Below, in pieces: positions 13,250 to 25,574 of a stretch of 64,000 nt of DNA (its first letter is position 1; the number at the start of each line of letters is the position of its first letter). Under the pieces are notes generated by a model, which saw only the letters and a list, made by a program, of their open reading frames with translations, was not told the DNA's origin and did no database searches. The position numbers were made by a program, and so were the translations under genes. The stretch covers positions 4,790,001 to 4,854,000 of the forward strand of contig CM068318.1 of the NCBI GenBank assembly GCA_034766995.1, given 5' to 3'. This DNA is from Acanthacorydalis orientalis. Taxonomy: Eukaryota > Arthropoda > Insecta > Megaloptera > Corydalidae.

Positions 13250-13430
13250 TACAATCATTCTCAGAAAGATAATATTTTTCTTTATCATAGCGCTTTAAGT
13301 GTGATTTTATCACACATCGAAATATGCACAAGTAACAATTAAAAATGATAAATTGTCATCTATGGAATATTTTTGAAGAGAGAAATGTTTTTGTAAGATA
13401 TGGGATGAGAAGGAGCTATTTGTGAAAGTG
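13250..13430. mobile_element. TTTCACAAATGAATT repeat family, right part
   Basis: The interior ACACATCGAAATATGCACAA and GTAACAATTAAAAATGATAA is followed by the right end GGGATGAGAAGGAGCTATTT and GTGAAAGTG. The left terminal repeat is missing or unrecognisable. Confidence 0.45.
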
Positions 13431-14170
13431 AATTATGCCATAGTACCAAAATTATATTCAAATTAAAAAAGAACTTTAATTGTGAAACAGAAATTCATAA
13501 TTCAATTCAATAAATATTTTTGAAACAAATTGTGTCAAACTTTCAATCAAACATTTTAAAAGTATCAGTTTTAAAAAAATAGTATGTCAATAAATTTCAT
13601 GTTCAAAATTATATTTATATTTTCATTCACCAGATTGTTATATAAACTTAATAAAAGCAGGAATAAATCCATCAATTCCATGTGAAAAACCTTTATTACA
13701 TTATAGGATTTAAAAATAGAATATCTTGTAAGTATATAATAGAGAAGATTTTCTGTTTAGATTAGAATTCGTAATATTGGTTTTTATTTCACAAGAAAAA
13801 TTCTTGAAGTCTTTCCTTTAATGCGTTTTTATTTTTATTTTATTATTATTTTCAATTCTTGCTCGTTAAAAAAATATGTATTCATTTATAAAACTAGTTT
13901 TACTGTTTTACGGACTTGTTTAATTTTATGACTTGGTTTATTAATTATGTATTATAACTAATTATTTATTTTTTATAATTAAAAAATGAAGAAATAATAA
14001 TTCGTATAGATATAAAGTTCTTTATTAAATCGAAAATGCCATAAATGTTTTCAAATCAACGTACACAGATCAATTACAGAAATTGGTACATTAAACATTT
14101 TCGAATAGAGAAAATGTAATTATTTGAAAAATGCCAGATACTCTAAATATTTTAACTAAATGATATCTTT

Positions 14171-14199
14171 TCTCACTTCTCTCTTTCTTTCTCTCTCTC

Positions 14200-14261
<62 letters not shown>
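14171..14261. repeat. (CT)n-(TA)n compound microsatellite
   Basis: CT-rich 5' part, then TA from 14204. Confidence 0.95.
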
Positions 14262-14264
<3 letters not shown>

Positions 14265-14405
14265 CAATGTGTATAAAAATTCAAATGTTGTTATTAAAAA
14301 CTGTTCTTCGAAATATAACCCTCTAAACGAAATCATTTAACACTTTTAAAATATAAACACGCCAAAGATGTTTATTTGAAATTATCGTAGTGGAATCAAA
14401 GTAGA

Positions 14406-14720
14406 AATTAAAAAGTTGCTTTGAACTCGCTAACGGTGTGATTTGTAAAGTTGTTTGCTCCCATGAGTTCGGTATGTCTTTCAGTTAGAATGTTCAGTAG
14501 CGAAGCTTTCGCTGTGCATTCAGCCAAGCGCGAAAGTGTTAAAAAACTCCTGGGGCTAACCGGATGGCGTAGAACAACTTCTTTCAAAGCGTCCGTGTCT
14601 GAAGCGACTGTCCGTCCGTCTGTTTCAGACACAACCTTGCATGCTATATTCGAACAGCGACGACACATGCAGACATCTTTTGCTCACTATCTTCTTTTCG
14701 TATTTGTTTAGTTATTCTTT
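14406..14720. other. Balanced island with a 9-bp hairpin
   Basis: Open on both strands (86 codons each, 14451-14711 + and 14408-14668 -), with higher GC than the flanks. It contains the perfect inverted repeat GTGTCTGAA/TTCAGACAC (14595-14603 with 14624-14632). Neither translation resembles a family I know. Candidate conserved noncoding element or short exon. Confidence 0.35.
14595..14632. other. Perfect 9-bp inverted repeat, 20-nt loop
   Basis: GTGTCTGAA (14595-14603) and TTCAGACAC (14624-14632) enclose a GTCCGTCCGTC-containing loop. Confidence 0.6.
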
Positions 14721-15928
14721 TTCTTGCAGTTGTGTATAAAGATTGTGTAACAATAAAACTTTTTCGTTTGCATTATACACTACATAAACAAGTTTAACAT
14801 GCAAACATACAATTTCTATACGTTTATTTATATATTAGAAAATATATAAAAATATAACCGTTGTTATAATATGTTTACAAATTTGAATTTACTTCGATAA
14901 AGTTATTATTTATTAATATCGTTTTCGAGACGAGTCGAAAAACGCATCAATTATATATACATTATATCAATTCACCTTACTTCGGAAATTTTCAAGAAAG
15001 AAAAAAAAGGGGACGGAGCTAATGGATTTTTTTAATGCTTATATTAAAATATTTTAAAACTTTAATGCGATATTTTCCAATGGAAACTCGTCATCTCGTC
15101 ATGTATTTTTTACCAATTAAAAACTTTTACCCAAAGTTTTTTTTTGGCCGAAAGAATATTAATTTAATTTTGTTGTCTTTCAAGACTTGTTCATTTGCAT
15201 ATTTTGTATATTTTCCATGAAAATTATGACGTTTATGATGACGAAGGACGTAATTATTCGTTTGAGTTTCGGATATATATTTTTAATTATTTAATTTAAT
15301 GTAATTATATATTCAGTGTGTATCTTACACCAGATTATATTTAAATAAAACAATCTGTGTTTGTATACGAAAGAGAAAGAAGTTGAAAAGTAAATTTATG
15401 TGGAAAAAGGAACCGTGAATGAATCATATTTATTAATTTTCATTTACAATTATCAAAAATTAGAAAAAAAATTACCTTATAAGATTATTATACATACATG
15501 AATTTATAATTTAACATCAAATTATTAACCAAAATATCTGTGAATCTAACAATTCATTTAGTGAGGCTTGACAGTCATTTCAAAGCCATGTTAAAGACTA
15601 TAGTTTTATTTTTTTCACAATAAAATGAATTTTATGATTTCTAATAACTACAAGTTCATTTTTTGTTCAGATTTTTATAAAATACATTAATATTTTAATA
15701 TAACATCTTTCACAGTTGAAAAAAAGCATATCCATCATTTTATTACATATTGTCATTAATTAGAAAAGTAGTCTATAACTAATTGACTCTGTTAATTAGT
15801 GTTTATTATTAATATTAAAGAATTTTATTAACTTGTGGAACTCATTTGTCAATAGTTTCTCTTTTAGTTGATATTATTAGTATTATTTTTTTGAATTATA
15901 CATAATACAATTTTATATAAGTTTTAGC

Positions 15929-15949
15929 TATATATATATATATATATAT
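15929..15949. repeat. Short (TA)n
   Basis: About 20 bp. Confidence 0.8.
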
Positions 15950-16521
15950 GATTTGAACTCATCTTTATAAATATAAAATCTTAAAAATATTAAAGAAATA
16001 TTAAATGAATTTAATCATGTTCGTTAAATTTTAAAGATAATATTTAATACAAATATCTACCGTAATACCTACGAGTTAAAGTAGTACAATTTGAAATATT
16101 CATCTTTTATTAAAGGAAAATGTTTCTTCCACGTTTAGTAACTTTTAATGAGCGTGTTCTAAAATAATGTAATATAAATACGAATAGTTTTCTATGAAAA
16201 CACAAAGTAGTGACACAAATTGGATAACTACTTAATGGATAAAGTTTTGTATGAGAATGGATTATTATTAATTCATTGTATGGAGGTTTTAAACATATAG
16301 AATGTAATGTACAAGATGTAAACGTTGTTAGAATTTTTTTGTCTTTTAGAGAAATATTTATAGATAAATAAAAACTTTATATCAACTATAATACCTTACT
16401 TGTTTCTTGTTGATATATCGTATATCACATAAGAAATGTAATATTTTACTTACATTTTGTTCTTAAAAAGTCAATAAATAATATGCATAGATATGTACTG
16501 AATAAGAGGACAGCATTCTTT

Positions 16522-16542
16522 TATATATATATATATATATAC
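16522..16542. repeat. Short (TA)n
   Basis: About 20 bp ending in ACACA. Confidence 0.8.
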
Positions 16543-16619
16543 ACATTTTTATTTATTTGAGAAGAGTAACTGTAAATGTTTAAGATATGATAAAATTTAT
16601 TTATAGAATAATTCAAACA

Positions 16620-16624
<5 letters not shown>

Positions 16625-16671
<47 letters not shown>
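16625..16671. repeat. (TA)n
   Basis: About 46 bp, pure. Confidence 0.95.
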
Positions 16672-16675
<4 letters not shown>

Positions 16676-16754
16676 CACAATAGCTTTCTCAATACAACAG
16701 ATTTTCTATTATTGTGTTCGTATGCAATTTCCCAACCTCTCATGAATGTGCACA

Positions 16755-16771
16755 CATGCATTTGATGCATG
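16755..16771. other. 7-bp hairpin
   Basis: CATGCAT-TTG-ATGCATG, just left of the (TA)n tract at 16784. The paired CATGCAT words resemble octamer/POU sites. Confidence 0.5.
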
Positions 16772-16781
16772 CATACATATG

Positions 16782-16783
<2 letters not shown>

Positions 16784-16827
<44 letters not shown>
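16784..16827. repeat. (TA)n
   Basis: About 44 bp, preceded by a CATGCAT hairpin. Confidence 0.95.
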
Positions 16828-16831
<4 letters not shown>

Positions 16832-17416
16832 GTTTGTATTTAAATATTTGATTTATGGTACACAAACGTATATATAAAATATTGTATTCTTGTATGTCTG
16901 GAAAGCGGTTTTATATTTCTTTATGAAAATAGTTTGATATTGATTTTCAAAATGATTCGAAATGCTTATAAATATGTCAATAATTAATAAATATATAAGT
17001 TTTGTTGAATACATTATATGTTTCTGTATCACTAAAAATATACACAATCTCTTCTAAAGGAATTCAACTCGTTTATGAGGAGATTGAATAGAGAAACTGG
17101 TAAAAAGTAATTACTCTATGCCTGTTAGTGAAGTTATTGTCATAGAAATTATTGTATAGAGCAGATTCGTTATTAGACTTTTTTCAAAAATATTATAATA
17201 ATAAAAATCGTTGATAGAAAATAGAAACTAGGTGAAAATATTGATATAAGTATTTAAATCGAATATTTAATAGATAAATTGGGAAACAAATATGTATGTT
17301 GAATTTTCAGTGATTTCAGTTTACTGAATTCAGTCAATGTACATGAAATCAAATGGAACTTGTTTTGAGTTTTCAGTTTTATTTATGTGTATAATATTTT
17401 AATATATTTTGTCACT

Positions 17417-17456
17417 GTACTAATATCTTTTTATTTTATTTTCAGGTAAGTGTCGA
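17417..17456 (+). promoter_or_regulatory. Candidate recursive splice site (ratchet point) with branch point
   Basis: On the + strand a TACTAAT branch-point match (17418-17424) is followed by an uninterrupted T-rich pyrimidine tract (17425-17443) and then CAG|GTAAGT, with the junction between 17445 and 17446. A near-ideal insect 3' splice site therefore touches an ideal 5' splice site with no exon between them. This zero-length-exon arrangement is the known signature of recursive splicing in long insect introns. I scanned the other AGGTA and AGGTG occurrences by eye on both strands and none combines branch point, tract and GTAAGT. It could be a chance match or the start of a very short microexon. 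It implies a + strand host gene with a long intron. Confidence 0.6.
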
Positions 17457-17946
17457 CACACTTCTTCAATTCTTAGCATGTAAATTGGTAAGAAAAATCA
17501 TACAGTTTTCCTAAATCATACAGTCTTACAATTTCCTAAATATACAATTAACATTTTTCTGTTATTATTAAATTATTATCAGTAATTAGAATTATTTCTA
17601 AATGTATTATTTACTTTCTACTTAATTTGTAATTACATTTTGAAAATAACTATTTGTTATGACTATTTTTATTAAATTAAAATTAGATACTAGTTAATTT
17701 TGATTTATTTTAAGAGAATTCAGTAAATATGTATTTCTAGATCATAGTTATTTTAGAGTTTTTTCGATTTTAATCCTCACAAGAATTGTAAGAGTTTTCT
17801 TGAATTTTTTTCTTATTTTATTTTTGCAACTACATGTAAAATTGTAATTATTGCTGTTCTGTTTACAAATAAATTGCGCAAAAAATAAATTAATTAACGA
17901 TTAGGTAATATTATAAAATGATATTTTAGGTACAGTACATACCATA

Positions 17947-17975
17947 CTCTCTCTCTCTCTATATATATATATATA
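17947..17975. repeat. (CT)n-(TA)n
   Basis: About 14 bp CT then 15 bp TA, followed by ACATACATCTACATAC. Confidence 0.9.
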
Positions 17976-18738
17976 CATACATCTACATACATACATATTA
18001 GATATCCTGTTTACATATTGCACATGTCTTTATTATTTATTTTAATATATTTAATTTTCAGTGATGTAATAATTTATAAAATCAAAAAGCTAAAACTTCA
18101 ATTAAATAACAATCTAGTGATTAATATTCGTTATTTTTTAAAATCTAAATTAAGTCTACTAATAAATAATTTTATCTCGAGCATATCTGCTTCTTTCTTA
18201 ATTCAAATTAAAAATACTAGTCATTTAAATTCTAATAGTTTATAAAATTATAAATATTTTAATCAAATTCTATTGAAACTTTTAATTGATGAAACGTTAC
18301 AAATTTAACTTTCTATTAGACTAGTTAATTATTCACGAATTAAGAAAAGTGCTTGTCAATAAGCTTTCATATATTGAGTACTTTATTCTTCTTGATTAAG
18401 TACAATTTTGTTTAGAAATAAGATTTCATATTTTTATACTGAAATTATATGTTTTATTTTAAAAAATATTCAATTTTTGATACAAAATTCGTAATGATTT
18501 ATATTTCATTTATTAAATTTAGCAGTATAATTTTTTGTATTACAAAAAACTTATTAAAGAGACATATTTGATAGGTTTCCATTTTTTTTTCATTTTATTG
18601 CTTTAATTAGTTCGTATTTCTGTTTTCTAATCCATTCATTGCTAGTAAAATAAAAAGGAAAATTTAATATATTTTTATATTTTACTGGAAATTTGCTCAT
18701 TTTAGATTTATTTATACTTTTAATATTTAACGTCTGAA

Positions 18739-18742
<4 letters not shown>

Positions 18743-18812
<70 letters not shown>
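18743..18812. repeat. (TA)n, about 70 bp
   Basis: One of the longest pure runs. Confidence 0.95.
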
Positions 18813-18813
<1 letters not shown>

Positions 18814-19205
18814 GTGTTCGTGTTTATTTGTATACATTCTTTTAATTTATTGCGTATTTGTTACGCCATATTTAACGATCATATATGTCTATTTTTATAT
18901 TATTCTGCGTTCAAGTACATTCCATATATGTGGTGCCATATATTAACGGCTAATGCTATATATACCTGGCAGCTGATGTATCAGCATCACTGAGTACCAT
19001 TCAAACAAGATGACGTTACATATATACATATAACACTCAAAGGCTGCTGTACATATAGTCCTGCAATATATAACCGGGTAGCATGATGGATATACGTTTT
19101 GTTGCGAACATTAAAGTGATATTTCAAAACGTTTTACATATTGCACGTATAGTGAGTAGCATTGTTGTCGACGCAATGATTTTAATGACGCACACACACA
19201 TTCAT
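18813..19205. other. Dyad-rich balanced segment between two TA tracts
   Basis: Lies between the two large (TA)n tracts. It contains GCTGATGTATCAGC (18972-18985, 6-bp arms), TGCCA/TGGCA arms around ACGGCTAATGC, and repeated ATATAT blocks each followed by a different GC-containing word. No gene is seen. Confidence 0.35.
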
Positions 19206-19216
19206 GAACGTTAAAT

Positions 19217-19221
<5 letters not shown>

Positions 19222-19276
<55 letters not shown>
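19222..19276. repeat. (TA)n
   Basis: About 55 bp, with a short CA run 30 bp 5'. Confidence 0.95.
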
Positions 19277-19279
<3 letters not shown>

Positions 19280-20539
19280 ATTGAGTCGATTAAAAAAAAA
19301 CTTTGCTATAATCGATGTTAAATCTGAAAATGTAAATTAATTTATAATGAAACAGGTAACGCGTATTAGATATTTCTATTTATCAAATAAATTATTAGCA
19401 GTCTTCTGTATGCACTATTATAGTTTGTAAAAATTTATGAATTATGCAGGAGAACTGTTCAATAAATAAAACGTTTCGTTTACCGGTTTAACAAAACAAG
19501 TTCGTGTTTTCGATGTGTTGTTTTAGTTCCATTTAATTTATTGTTATATCACGTTTTATTGGTTAATTTTTGTTCGTTTTAGCGATTAACAGTTTGTATA
19601 TGTTGTGTTTTATTGTTTAAATTAACTACTATTTATAGAGGCAAACATGAATAAGTGTGTTTTTTTCATGAAATATTTAATATCTTATCTGGAATGTCAT
19701 TCATATTTCTTTGATTTCAATATAAATCTAATTTTAATAATAATTTGTGTGGTCCAAGAATTTACAATCTTATGTAAAAAGATGAGTTATATATATTTTT
19801 TATTTTTCAAATAATCTTTTTGTTTCTGTACAGTTCTTAAATTTTATAATTAGATCTTCTGTGCAGATATTTCAAGGGTTTTTTTCTCCGAAACAATCAA
19901 AAATGTTTACTGAAATTCTTCGTCTGTACTGAATCTTCATCTAGGATTATCTTACAATTTTGAAACTGAAAAGTAATCGTTAGGAGATAAATTTGAGCTA
20001 CAAGTTGTGAATTAAATCAGTCTAGAGTCGTGATTATACATAAAAAATAAATTTAAATAATGAAGTAGTTAAAAATTAAGTTTTATTATGGATTCCTGTA
20101 TTAATATGTTCTCGATGATTTTTTAATCATGCCTGAATATTAACTGTCCTTGAAGATCAGAATAAAAGCGGACTTTATAGAAGTGTTACGTTCTTTAAAG
20201 TGTATTAAAACGATTTTTTTAAGAAATTGTCATCGTTTGTTGTTGATTTTAACTTATTTTTTGCTTTTTAAGAACCAGTATGTCTTTTTGTCATTGTATT
20301 AAATATCTTTTGGAAATAAGATCATAATAATAAATCATGCTTTCATTATCTTTCAAAATTTGAAGATTTGACACTTACAAATTTCAAAAATCATCATTAA
20401 TTAATCATTAATTCTTTTTTCAATATAAAATAGTACTTATTTATATTCAAATACATGCCTATATGAAATATTCCAAATTGAAATATATATTATTTCTAGT
20501 AATGTAACATTTTTCTCTATTTAAAAATCACACATTCCC

Positions 20540-21665
20540 ATGCGAAAGTGATCTTAATATTATAAGACGTTGCGTGTGTTTACATATTAAGCCTGCGGGC
20601 TTATTTTAACTCGTTTAGTTTATAAAATCCGCGAATCCTATTATGAGATCACAGAATCTGAACCGGTTGTCTTGTGTCGTGAACTTCTAAGTGTTGTAAA
20701 CCTCTTATTTTATTATATTTATATATGTCATCCGATTAAAACGAACCACTGATTTCAATAATCGAATTCTTTTGATATTTTTTTTCTTTACATATGTTTT
20801 TTGTCTGCTTGGACATTTTTCAATATTTAGTTTCGTTTTTGTATTTATGAAATTTCATAAGATATGCAGATATGATTTTGTACTAATATTTTTTTTATAA
20901 TTGATTTTTGATAGAATTTTTAAATAGTTTTGTGTATAAATTTGAAATTTATAATAAATAATATAAAGATTTTTTAATATGCTTAATCGAAACATGTGAT
21001 AAGGTCATCGGGATTTTTTTCTGATTAAATTTATACAAAAAACTGTCATTAGACAAAGTAAACGAGGTAATTAAATCAAATAAAAAAAATTCGTTATATT
21101 ACACGAGACAGAAAGAGAAAATCGTTTTACAGCTTCATCCCGTTAAAACGTACAAACTGTTACCGACATTAAAGTATTTGAATTTTTAAAAATGATGTCC
21201 ATTCAGGGCGTCGCACACGCTTCCAGATAAAAACCTAAATTTCGGTTCGTGTCTTCTATAAATTATGGTTAAACACAGCCCGACTGTAAAATAAAGCATA
21301 TATGCGACGTAATTGCTTTTGTAAACTTTATACTACAAGTACTTCATAATGTAGTAATTATTATGCATGGCTTTCTCGGTTGAAACACAATCATTAGAAT
21401 TAAACATTAAATTGAAAATGTCGTCGTAGCCGGCGCAATGATTACACAATTTGCAACAGTATGCAATATTTGATAAAGTTGTACGTATTAATATAGAGTC
21501 GACACGGACGCCGCGCTGAAATTTAAGACTTCCACGACTGTTCGAATTAGTTAATTGAACGCTGATTAAAACATGAACGGAACGATTTATACACACAATG
21601 AAGAATGTTGATTGCGGTCGAACAATGGAGACCTCGCACGATAATGCATCGAGGATTGTTTATAT
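20540..21665. other. Long mixed island with homeodomain- and SOX-like words
   Basis: Alternates balanced patches (20545-20700, 21100-21660) with AT-rich DNA. TAAGCCTGCGGGCTTA (20588-20603) is a 6-bp hairpin. The second patch holds CGTAATTGC, TAATTATTATGCAT, GTTAATTGAAC, AACAATGG (a SOX-type word) and TTAATTGTTTTTTAATGGAT. Such clustering of TAAT words in a locally GC-raised segment suggests an enhancer. An 87-codon minus frame (21333-21596) has no recognisable domain. Confidence 0.4.
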
Positions 21666-22177
21666 TATTAATTGTTTTTTAATGGATTCAGTGGGAATGT
21701 TTTATGCATTGCGATTAACAATACTAATTTGCATATAGACATTTATACTCATACATACACGTTTACGTTGAATTTTCAATTTGTTTATGTCTCGTTTCTT
21801 TTATCGCTCGTTGTTTTATTTCAAATTGAATATTGATCATTTATTATTAGAGGAATTTGTTATAAACATCGGTACATAACAATCTTATCAATTCGTTTAA
21901 ACTGTAAACATCATCTTGAAATAAATATACTTAAATTCAACGATTATAATAAATAAAATTATTGTATTAATTAATGATAATTACCATTTGAAATTTTCAC
22001 ACGAACAGTTTAAATTAAAATTCAATTAAAAATTGATTTTTTTTTGATAGATTATGATAATAAAGGGATCGAATTTGTATTGATTAAGAAAAATTAGATA
22101 AGGTAACAGGACTTTTCATTTTGAACTAACTAGTAAAAAGTCCCTATTCTTAGCTGAAGTATATGTTGAGTCGTATC

Positions 22178-22292
22178 TTTATTAGTCTTATGTTGAAAGC
22201 ATTCATAAAAGAAGAGAATAATTTAAGAATGTAAAATTGTACTCTATCCCAAATTCTCACGCTTCTATTAAAAATAAAATATTTACAAGTTT
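22178..22292 (+). repeat. Dispersed repeat, copy 2 of a pair with 7262-7380
   Basis: About 110 bp similar to 7262-7380 with small indels. It ends where the TTTCACAAATAAATT end at 22290 begins, which suggests the two repeats form one composite unit. Confidence 0.4.
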
Positions 22293-22440
22293 CACAAATA
22301 AATTATTTTTCAACTCAACAAACCTACCCAAAATTTTTCTCATAAAAAAATTTCAGTAAATTATATTATTAATTGTGTTTGATTCTTACTTAAGCACATT
22401 TCGATGACAATGAATGTCATAGTACAGAAAAATCTAACCT
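22290..22440. mobile_element. TTTCACAAATGAATT repeat family, copy with inverted interior
   Basis: It starts GTTTCACAAATAAATTATTT and TTCAACTCAACAAA. The following interior, GATTCTTACTTAAGCACATT and TCGATGACAATG, is the reverse complement of the interior in the other copies, so it lies in opposite orientation relative to this end. It stops about 20 bp before the mariner end at 22463. Confidence 0.4.
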
Positions 22441-22462
22441 ATTTAAAACTAAATCTTATGTA

Positions 22463-22680
22463 TTAGGTTGGTTGAAAAGTGATTGCGGTTTATGACCTTC
22501 AAATTCATATACATTTTTTTAATTTGCGTTTTTAACCCCTTAAACGTTTGGTTTTATTTTGAGAATCTGTACTGGCGTGCTTAATTATTTCTAGGCGATG
22601 ATGAGTATACTTGACGAAAACACAGTAAAGGGACTTGCTGTAAAATTGTATTAAATTATACTAAAATGGTAAATTTTTTT
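22463..22680 (+). mobile_element. Solo mariner left end
   Basis: TTAGGTTGGTTGAAAAGTGA, followed by TTGCGGTTTATGACCTTC, begins directly after a TA dinucleotide (22461-22462). That is the expected target site and terminal-repeat start of an insect mariner. The next bases match the MITE at 40008, which places both in one family. I find no matching right end within the next kilobase. The right boundary given here is only where recognisable non-AT composition fades. Confidence 0.5.
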
Positions 22681-22810
22681 GGTTGTTTCTTTGAAAAATT
22701 GCTGCTTTGCCACCTATTTTTTATATCTAATTAAAAATATTTTTTAAAATATTTCTCATTCCAGTTTTTTTACACAGCATTATTTATAATTTTATACTTA
22801 TTGTATATAA

Positions 22811-22815
<5 letters not shown>

Positions 22816-22842
<27 letters not shown>
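22816..22842. repeat. Short (TA)n
   Basis: About 26 bp. Confidence 0.85.
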
Positions 22843-22843
<1 letters not shown>

Positions 22844-23186
22844 TAATATCTGTTTTAATTTCTTTATTGAAAAACATGTTTATTGATGTTATGAATTAAT
22901 TTTCTCTTTTGAAAGGCACGAGTACATCAAAATTAATAAGAGGACCTTTCAAACCGTATCTTTCAAACGACACAAATTAAAATTTATTTATAAATATTGC
23001 TTTATGGATATTAAAAACTAAATTAGTCTCTATATAAAAATAAATATGTATCTATTATACTGTTTCTTGGAAAAATATCAATATGAGAACCAATAAAGAT
23101 AATCAATAACAACTAATACGTTTGTTCTATATAGGTATAAAAGTTTTTCAATCAAAGAATTTTAATATTAACTTACCTCTTATAAG

Positions 23187-23187
<1 letters not shown>

Positions 23188-23272
<85 letters not shown>
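23188..23272. repeat. (TA)n with two TG interruptions
   Basis: TA runs separated by TGTA at 23221 and 23238. Confidence 0.95.
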
Positions 23273-23274
<2 letters not shown>

Positions 23275-24101
23275 AAAAAGAGAGAATATGTAAGAAAATT
23301 CTTCATTATTAATAAACTTAAAACAAACATACAAACAGAACATATATTAATAAACTTTTCATATAACTGAAAATATCGAGAAATAAAAACACACAGACTT
23401 GTGTAGAGGCAAACGAGAGACATTTTATTGATTCATACAATTCATTGTCTAATGAATATTTCATCCTTTCTTTTATCATTTTCTTCTTGATAAAACAATG
23501 AGCCAAAAATGTACCTATGTCAATATTAAAAATCTATTGTGGAATTTCACGAGACGGATGACTTTTTGAAGATTCGAACATGTTTTGTATATTTCGAAAT
23601 ATTTATCATTTTCATTTGAAAACACTTTATCATGGAACAAATAATGGAGACAAAAATGCAGATTTCATTGTCAGCGGGAATAATTATATTCTGTTCATCA
23701 ATTATATTTATGTTAAGTTTCGTTGAATTCTATCTAAATAAAAAAAAACGTAAATTAATTTTAAAAATATGGTAGTGATTTTTAAAATTTGGCATTGAGA
23801 TGCGATAATTCAAAAAAAAATAAATTTAAGATTCTGTAAATGTACGAAAATAATATAGAGTTACTTCTTTTTTATTAAGTTTAGAATAAGAATATTTTAA
23901 AATACTTAATACGATTGAATTAGTTACATAAAAATTAATTGAATTCTTTATTAATATTTTTATTAGAATATAGAAATTTTAATTAGAATTTTTATGCTAT
24001 GTATGAGTTGAAATAAATTTTTTAAATGAATTAACTGTTGAATTAGATCATTGATTATTAAATAGCTATATATTTTTCTAGTTCTAAGTGGTAAATAAAT
24101 A

Positions 24102-24105
<4 letters not shown>

Positions 24106-24147
<42 letters not shown>
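24106..24147. repeat. (TA)n
   Basis: About 41 bp. Confidence 0.95.
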
Positions 24148-24148
<1 letters not shown>

Positions 24149-24319
24149 CTCTATACAATTTATTCTATATAATTTCGTCTCTTTATATATTTTCTTATAA
24201 CTTGAATTAAATTCTCTTAGTAGTATTTTTATACTGGATTTAAATATGCAGGCAGATTTTCAGAATTAAATAACGGAATTACAGTTTAAATTAAAAAAAA
24301 AATCTCTTAGTATATAGAA

Positions 24320-25030
24320 TTATTAAAGTAATTTAAATGATGTAGCTGCTCTGATTCTCTTCTGTGTTTTTCTAATGAAATGTACAGTACTTTATTATCC
24401 AACAATGATTAGTTACTATATTTGGATTTCAGTTGCCTCTTTGATGCCTCTTGTACATGATGGAAAAATTTTGTATTTCATTAATGACTGCGTATAAATT
24501 TTTGAGGAAAAGGTTTCAAATATAAATCAAAAAATATATTTTTTCTAACACCTTTTGTAGGATCTTAGGTCAGTTAACTTTTGATGCTTTTTTGTTCTGC
24601 AGTTCTAGAAAAACTCCTTGAATATTTTCTTGAATGGTTTCTATGTAATTTATTCCATTTCACTTAATAGATAATTAAAATGTCTTTAATACATTTCTCC
24701 ATTTTCTTGCAAATCTACAAATGTTCTCAATTTGATTTAAGATTCATTGTATTGTCAAATCTTTTTTTTTCAAAAAAAGAAATTATGGTCTTCCTCAATT
24801 TATTGCTCTGAACAATTTTTTTATCAGATCTAGTTTAATATGCAATGATAAATAAATAACATTTTTTATGCTATCTAATAATTCTTATCTTTTATCTTTC
24901 TTGGATTATTGATTCTTTCTTAGCTATTTCCTTTTACTGGAATGATCTTTTTCTCGCACTGTTCTATTCATGACTAAATCCAGATTATTAAAAATTAAGC
25001 TGTAAACCAAATTAAAGAGTAATCACTTTT
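24320..25030 (-). other. Pyrimidine-rich segment, possible DNA-transposon relic
   Basis: The + strand here is strongly T/C-rich (purine-rich minus strand), unlike the flanks, with blocks such as TTCTTTCTTAGCTATTTCCT. One border shows TACAGTACTTTATTATCCAA (24385-24404), which resembles a pogo/Tc1-like end after a TA. Broken minus-strand frames give short purine-coded stretches but no motif I can name securely. It may be an old transposon or just biased DNA. Confidence 0.2.
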
Positions 25031-25574
25031 CAGATTACAGTTAAGCTAAGAATTATTTTCAAATTTAACATTATTTATTAGTAGTTTCATATTATCATAC
25101 GATTTATTCATACGAAGATCATGTGCTTACGGTACTGATGGGTTTTAATTTTTGGTAGAGAGCAGTACAGCTTTCAAACTCAATTTTGAAGAATTAATAA
25201 ATAACTGTTATTTTCTTGAATTGTACCGTTCAAGAGCCTCTATCAGAGACTCTATTTCATCGAAATGTACTTACATTCACATCTGACAAATCATTACACT
25301 ATTCTTTTAAAGCTTGAAAAATGTTTGTAAAAAAATGGAGGCTAATGAATAAATTCTGATCAAATATTTAAATGTATATAAAAATATACAAAGAAAATTT
25401 TATTACATTTTCCAATAAACATTTTATTATACATGTTTCTCATATTTTTTTATGATAAAATTTGAAATAACCCGGAAGAAAAAAAATATATGAATACTTT
25501 TATCAATTTAAATATCAGATAAATTCCATATTGCACAATTTACATCAACAAATCTAATATTCAGTAACTGAAAA

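Larger units (their letters stand above)
12331..14405. other. AT-rich noncoding stretch
   Basis: TA tracts and one partial repeat copy. No other feature is seen. Confidence 0.4.
14721..18812. other. AT-rich stretch around the recursive splice site
   Basis: Almost no GC-raised sequence. The only non-repeat features are the candidate ratchet point at 17445 and the 16755 hairpin. Frames at 15035-15220, 16853-17047 and 18018-18245 are short, low-complexity and not believed to be genes. Confidence 0.4.
21666..25574. other. AT-rich stretch with repeats
   Basis: Holds the 22178 repeat, the inverted-interior element, the solo mariner end, two TA tracts and the pyrimidine-rich segment. On the minus strand AAGAGGTAAGTTAAT (23169-23183) is a donor-like word without an acceptor. 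No gene. Confidence 0.4.
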
